NCBI GenBank assembly: GCA_036500345.1 | Contig: DASYCE010000032.1 | Span: 1-64,000, forward strand | Length of the DNA: 64,000 nucleotides | Source: Gemmatimonadales bacterium | GTDB taxonomy: Bacteria; Gemmatimonadota; Gemmatimonadetes; Gemmatimonadales; GWC2-71-9 | Reading direction: 5' to 3' | Part shown: one piece after another, positions 63,051-64,000 of the stretch | How positions within the stretch are numbered: position 1 is the stretch's first letter | Layout: each line of letters starts with the position of its first letter | Notes under the pieces: model-generated | Databases searched by the model: none | The model's input: the letters and a program-made list of their open reading frames with translations, nothing else | Told to the model about the DNA's origin: nothing | Position numbers and translations under genes: made by a program

Positions 63051-64000
63051 ATGGCCGCTGTGACGCACCCGGCACCGCCGCGTCGGATTCGTGAACGTGC
63101 GTTGCATCAGCCGCGCGGCTGGATGCTCGCCGGGATCCTCGTCATCCTCATGATGGCGGTGCTGCGTCTCGCCAGCGCCTTCTTTCTTCCCGTGTTTGCC
63201 TCCGCACTTCTCGCGTTGCTGCTCGCCCCGCCGGTTCGCTGGCTGAGCCAGCGTCGCGTGCCCGCCGGACTCGCAGCCGGCCTGGTCGTCATCGCGGTGG
63301 TCCTGGTCACCACGACAGTCATCATTTCGCTGGCGCGACCCGCCGCATCGTGGCTGGCGCGGGCTCCGGAGACACTCGAGCAGGTGCAGCACCGGTTGCA
63401 GCAGATCGCCACGCCGTTGCACAACCTGCAGCGCACCGCAGCCAAGGTGCAGGAAGTGACCAGCACCCCGACGCCGGGCGATGTACGCGCCAAGGTGGAG
63501 GTGGCGCCGCCAGGCGTTCTCTCCTCGGTGCCAGGGACGACCATAGGGGTGCTTGGTGCGATCTCGTCGGTGATCTTCCTGACCTTCTTCCTGCTCGCTG
63601 CGGGTGAACGCTTCCGACAGAAGCTGGGCGACATCATGCCGGAGCGATACCGTCGCGAGACGGTCGACGGACTTCGCGACCTGCAAACGCAGATGTCACG
63701 CTACCTCTCTACCAGTGTCCTCATTCATGTCTCGCTCGGTACCGCGACGTGGGCGGTGCTGAAGGTGATCGGCCTCCCGAATCCGGCGCTCTGGGGCGCA
63801 CTCGCGGCGATCCTCAATTTCATTCCCTATCTCGGGTCGCTGGCGATGCTCGCGGTGATCGGCGTGATGTCGCTCGCGACATTCGACGACACCCGGCATG
63901 TGCTGTACGCCGTTGGTGCATTCCTGGTGATCTCGGTGCTCGAGGGTAACGTGATCACGCCCCTCCTCCTCGGACACCGTCTGCCGCTCAATGCGGTGGC
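63051..64000 (+). CDS. AI-2E family transporter (PerM type), C-terminus outside window
   Basis: About 316 residues are readable and the frame is open at the right edge. Features are SAFFLPVFASALLALLLAPP near the N-terminus, a helical soluble insert after residue 100 (LEQVQHRLQQIATPLHNLQR), ISSVIFLTFFLLAAGERFRQ, then PNPALWGALAAILNFIPYLG and EGNVITPLLLGHRLPLNAV, which are the hallmark motifs of the PerM/AI-2E family. Substrates include quorum-sensing or ion/permease roles. CAGGGG precedes the ATG. Confidence 0.92.
   Translation, partial: MAAVTHPAPPRRIRERALHQPRGWMLAGILVILMMAVLRLASAFFLPVFASALLALLLAPPVRWLSQRRVPAGLAAGLVVIAVVLVTTTVIISLARPAASWLARAPETLEQVQHRLQQIATPLHNLQRTAAKVQEVTSTPTPGDVRAKVEVAPPGVLSSVPGTTIGVLGAISSVIFLTFFLLAAGERFRQKLGDIMPERYRRETVDGLRDLQTQMSRYLSTSVLIHVSLGTATWAVLKVIGLPNPALWGALAAILNFIPYLGSLAMLAVIGVMSLATFDDTRHVLYAVGAFLVISVLEGNVITPLLLGHRLPLNAV

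Overview
This window is GC-rich bacterial chromosome with strong G/C bias at third codon positions and many ATGA/GTGA gene overlaps. Two PadR regulator + duplicated-orphan-permease (ADOP) pairs, a third ADOP gene, a futalosine-pathway gene (mqnD) and many exported peptidases and amidohydrolases fit a soil-type Gemmatimonadota (or related Acidobacteria-like) bacterium. This is an inference; no rRNA or tRNA is present to test it. I see no CRISPR array, transposase, prophage or integron.

Layout. 1-4.2 kb: DUF421 protein (cut by the edge), ADOP permease with its padR, a small DUF1328-type membrane protein and an FMN split-barrel protein. 4.4-6.5 kb: a histidine-kinase-like protein with a degenerate ATPase domain translationally coupled to a response regulator, then small ORFs. 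6.5-9.3 kb: an NHEJ operon in which LigD is split into separate ligase and polymerase genes behind ku. 9.4-14.5 kb: YggT protein, small proteins, DUF4342 protein, msrB, DDAH-type hydrolase, lipoprotein amidohydrolase and an exported protein. 14.6-16.4 kb: TPP riboswitch and thiC. 16.5-21.7 kb: two hybrid sensor kinases of identical length (758 aa) flanking a small secreted cysteine-containing protein. 21.9-29.9 kb: Hsp20, aldehyde dehydrogenase, a second padR-ADOP pair with a readable promoter/operator, an S10 serine carboxypeptidase and a nucleotide pyrophosphatase-type lipoprotein.

29.9-40.5 kb: marR-ClC antiporter operon, pRiA4b ORF-3-like protein, exported amidohydrolase, a NarL-type two-component system divergent from a complete potABCD polyamine transporter operon. 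40.6-49.3 kb: small proteins, an exported protein with an HEWNH zinc-protease motif coupled to an M14 carboxypeptidase, a third ADOP permease, a PD40 beta-propeller protein and lepB. 49.3-57.9 kb: zinc-ribbon protein, histone-H1-like-tailed protein, a chemoreceptor, cold-shock protein, an HD/OB-fold nuclease-like protein, a mini Fis regulator, a pseudopilin, an HD-GYP response regulator and mqnD. 57.9-64 kb: zinc-ribbon membrane protein, POTRA/beta-barrel protein, a copper/cytochrome-oxidase assembly cluster (copC, sco, ctaG) and an AI-2E-family transporter cut by the right edge.

The clearest functional groups are NHEJ repair (ku, ligase, polymerase), polyamine uptake (potABCD with an adjacent two-component system), copper delivery to cytochrome oxidase (copC-sco-ctaG), thiamine synthesis under TPP control, and an exported peptide-degradation set (S10, M14, HEWNH protein). 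Several start codons appear non-canonical (possible AUC and CUG), as noted in the entries.
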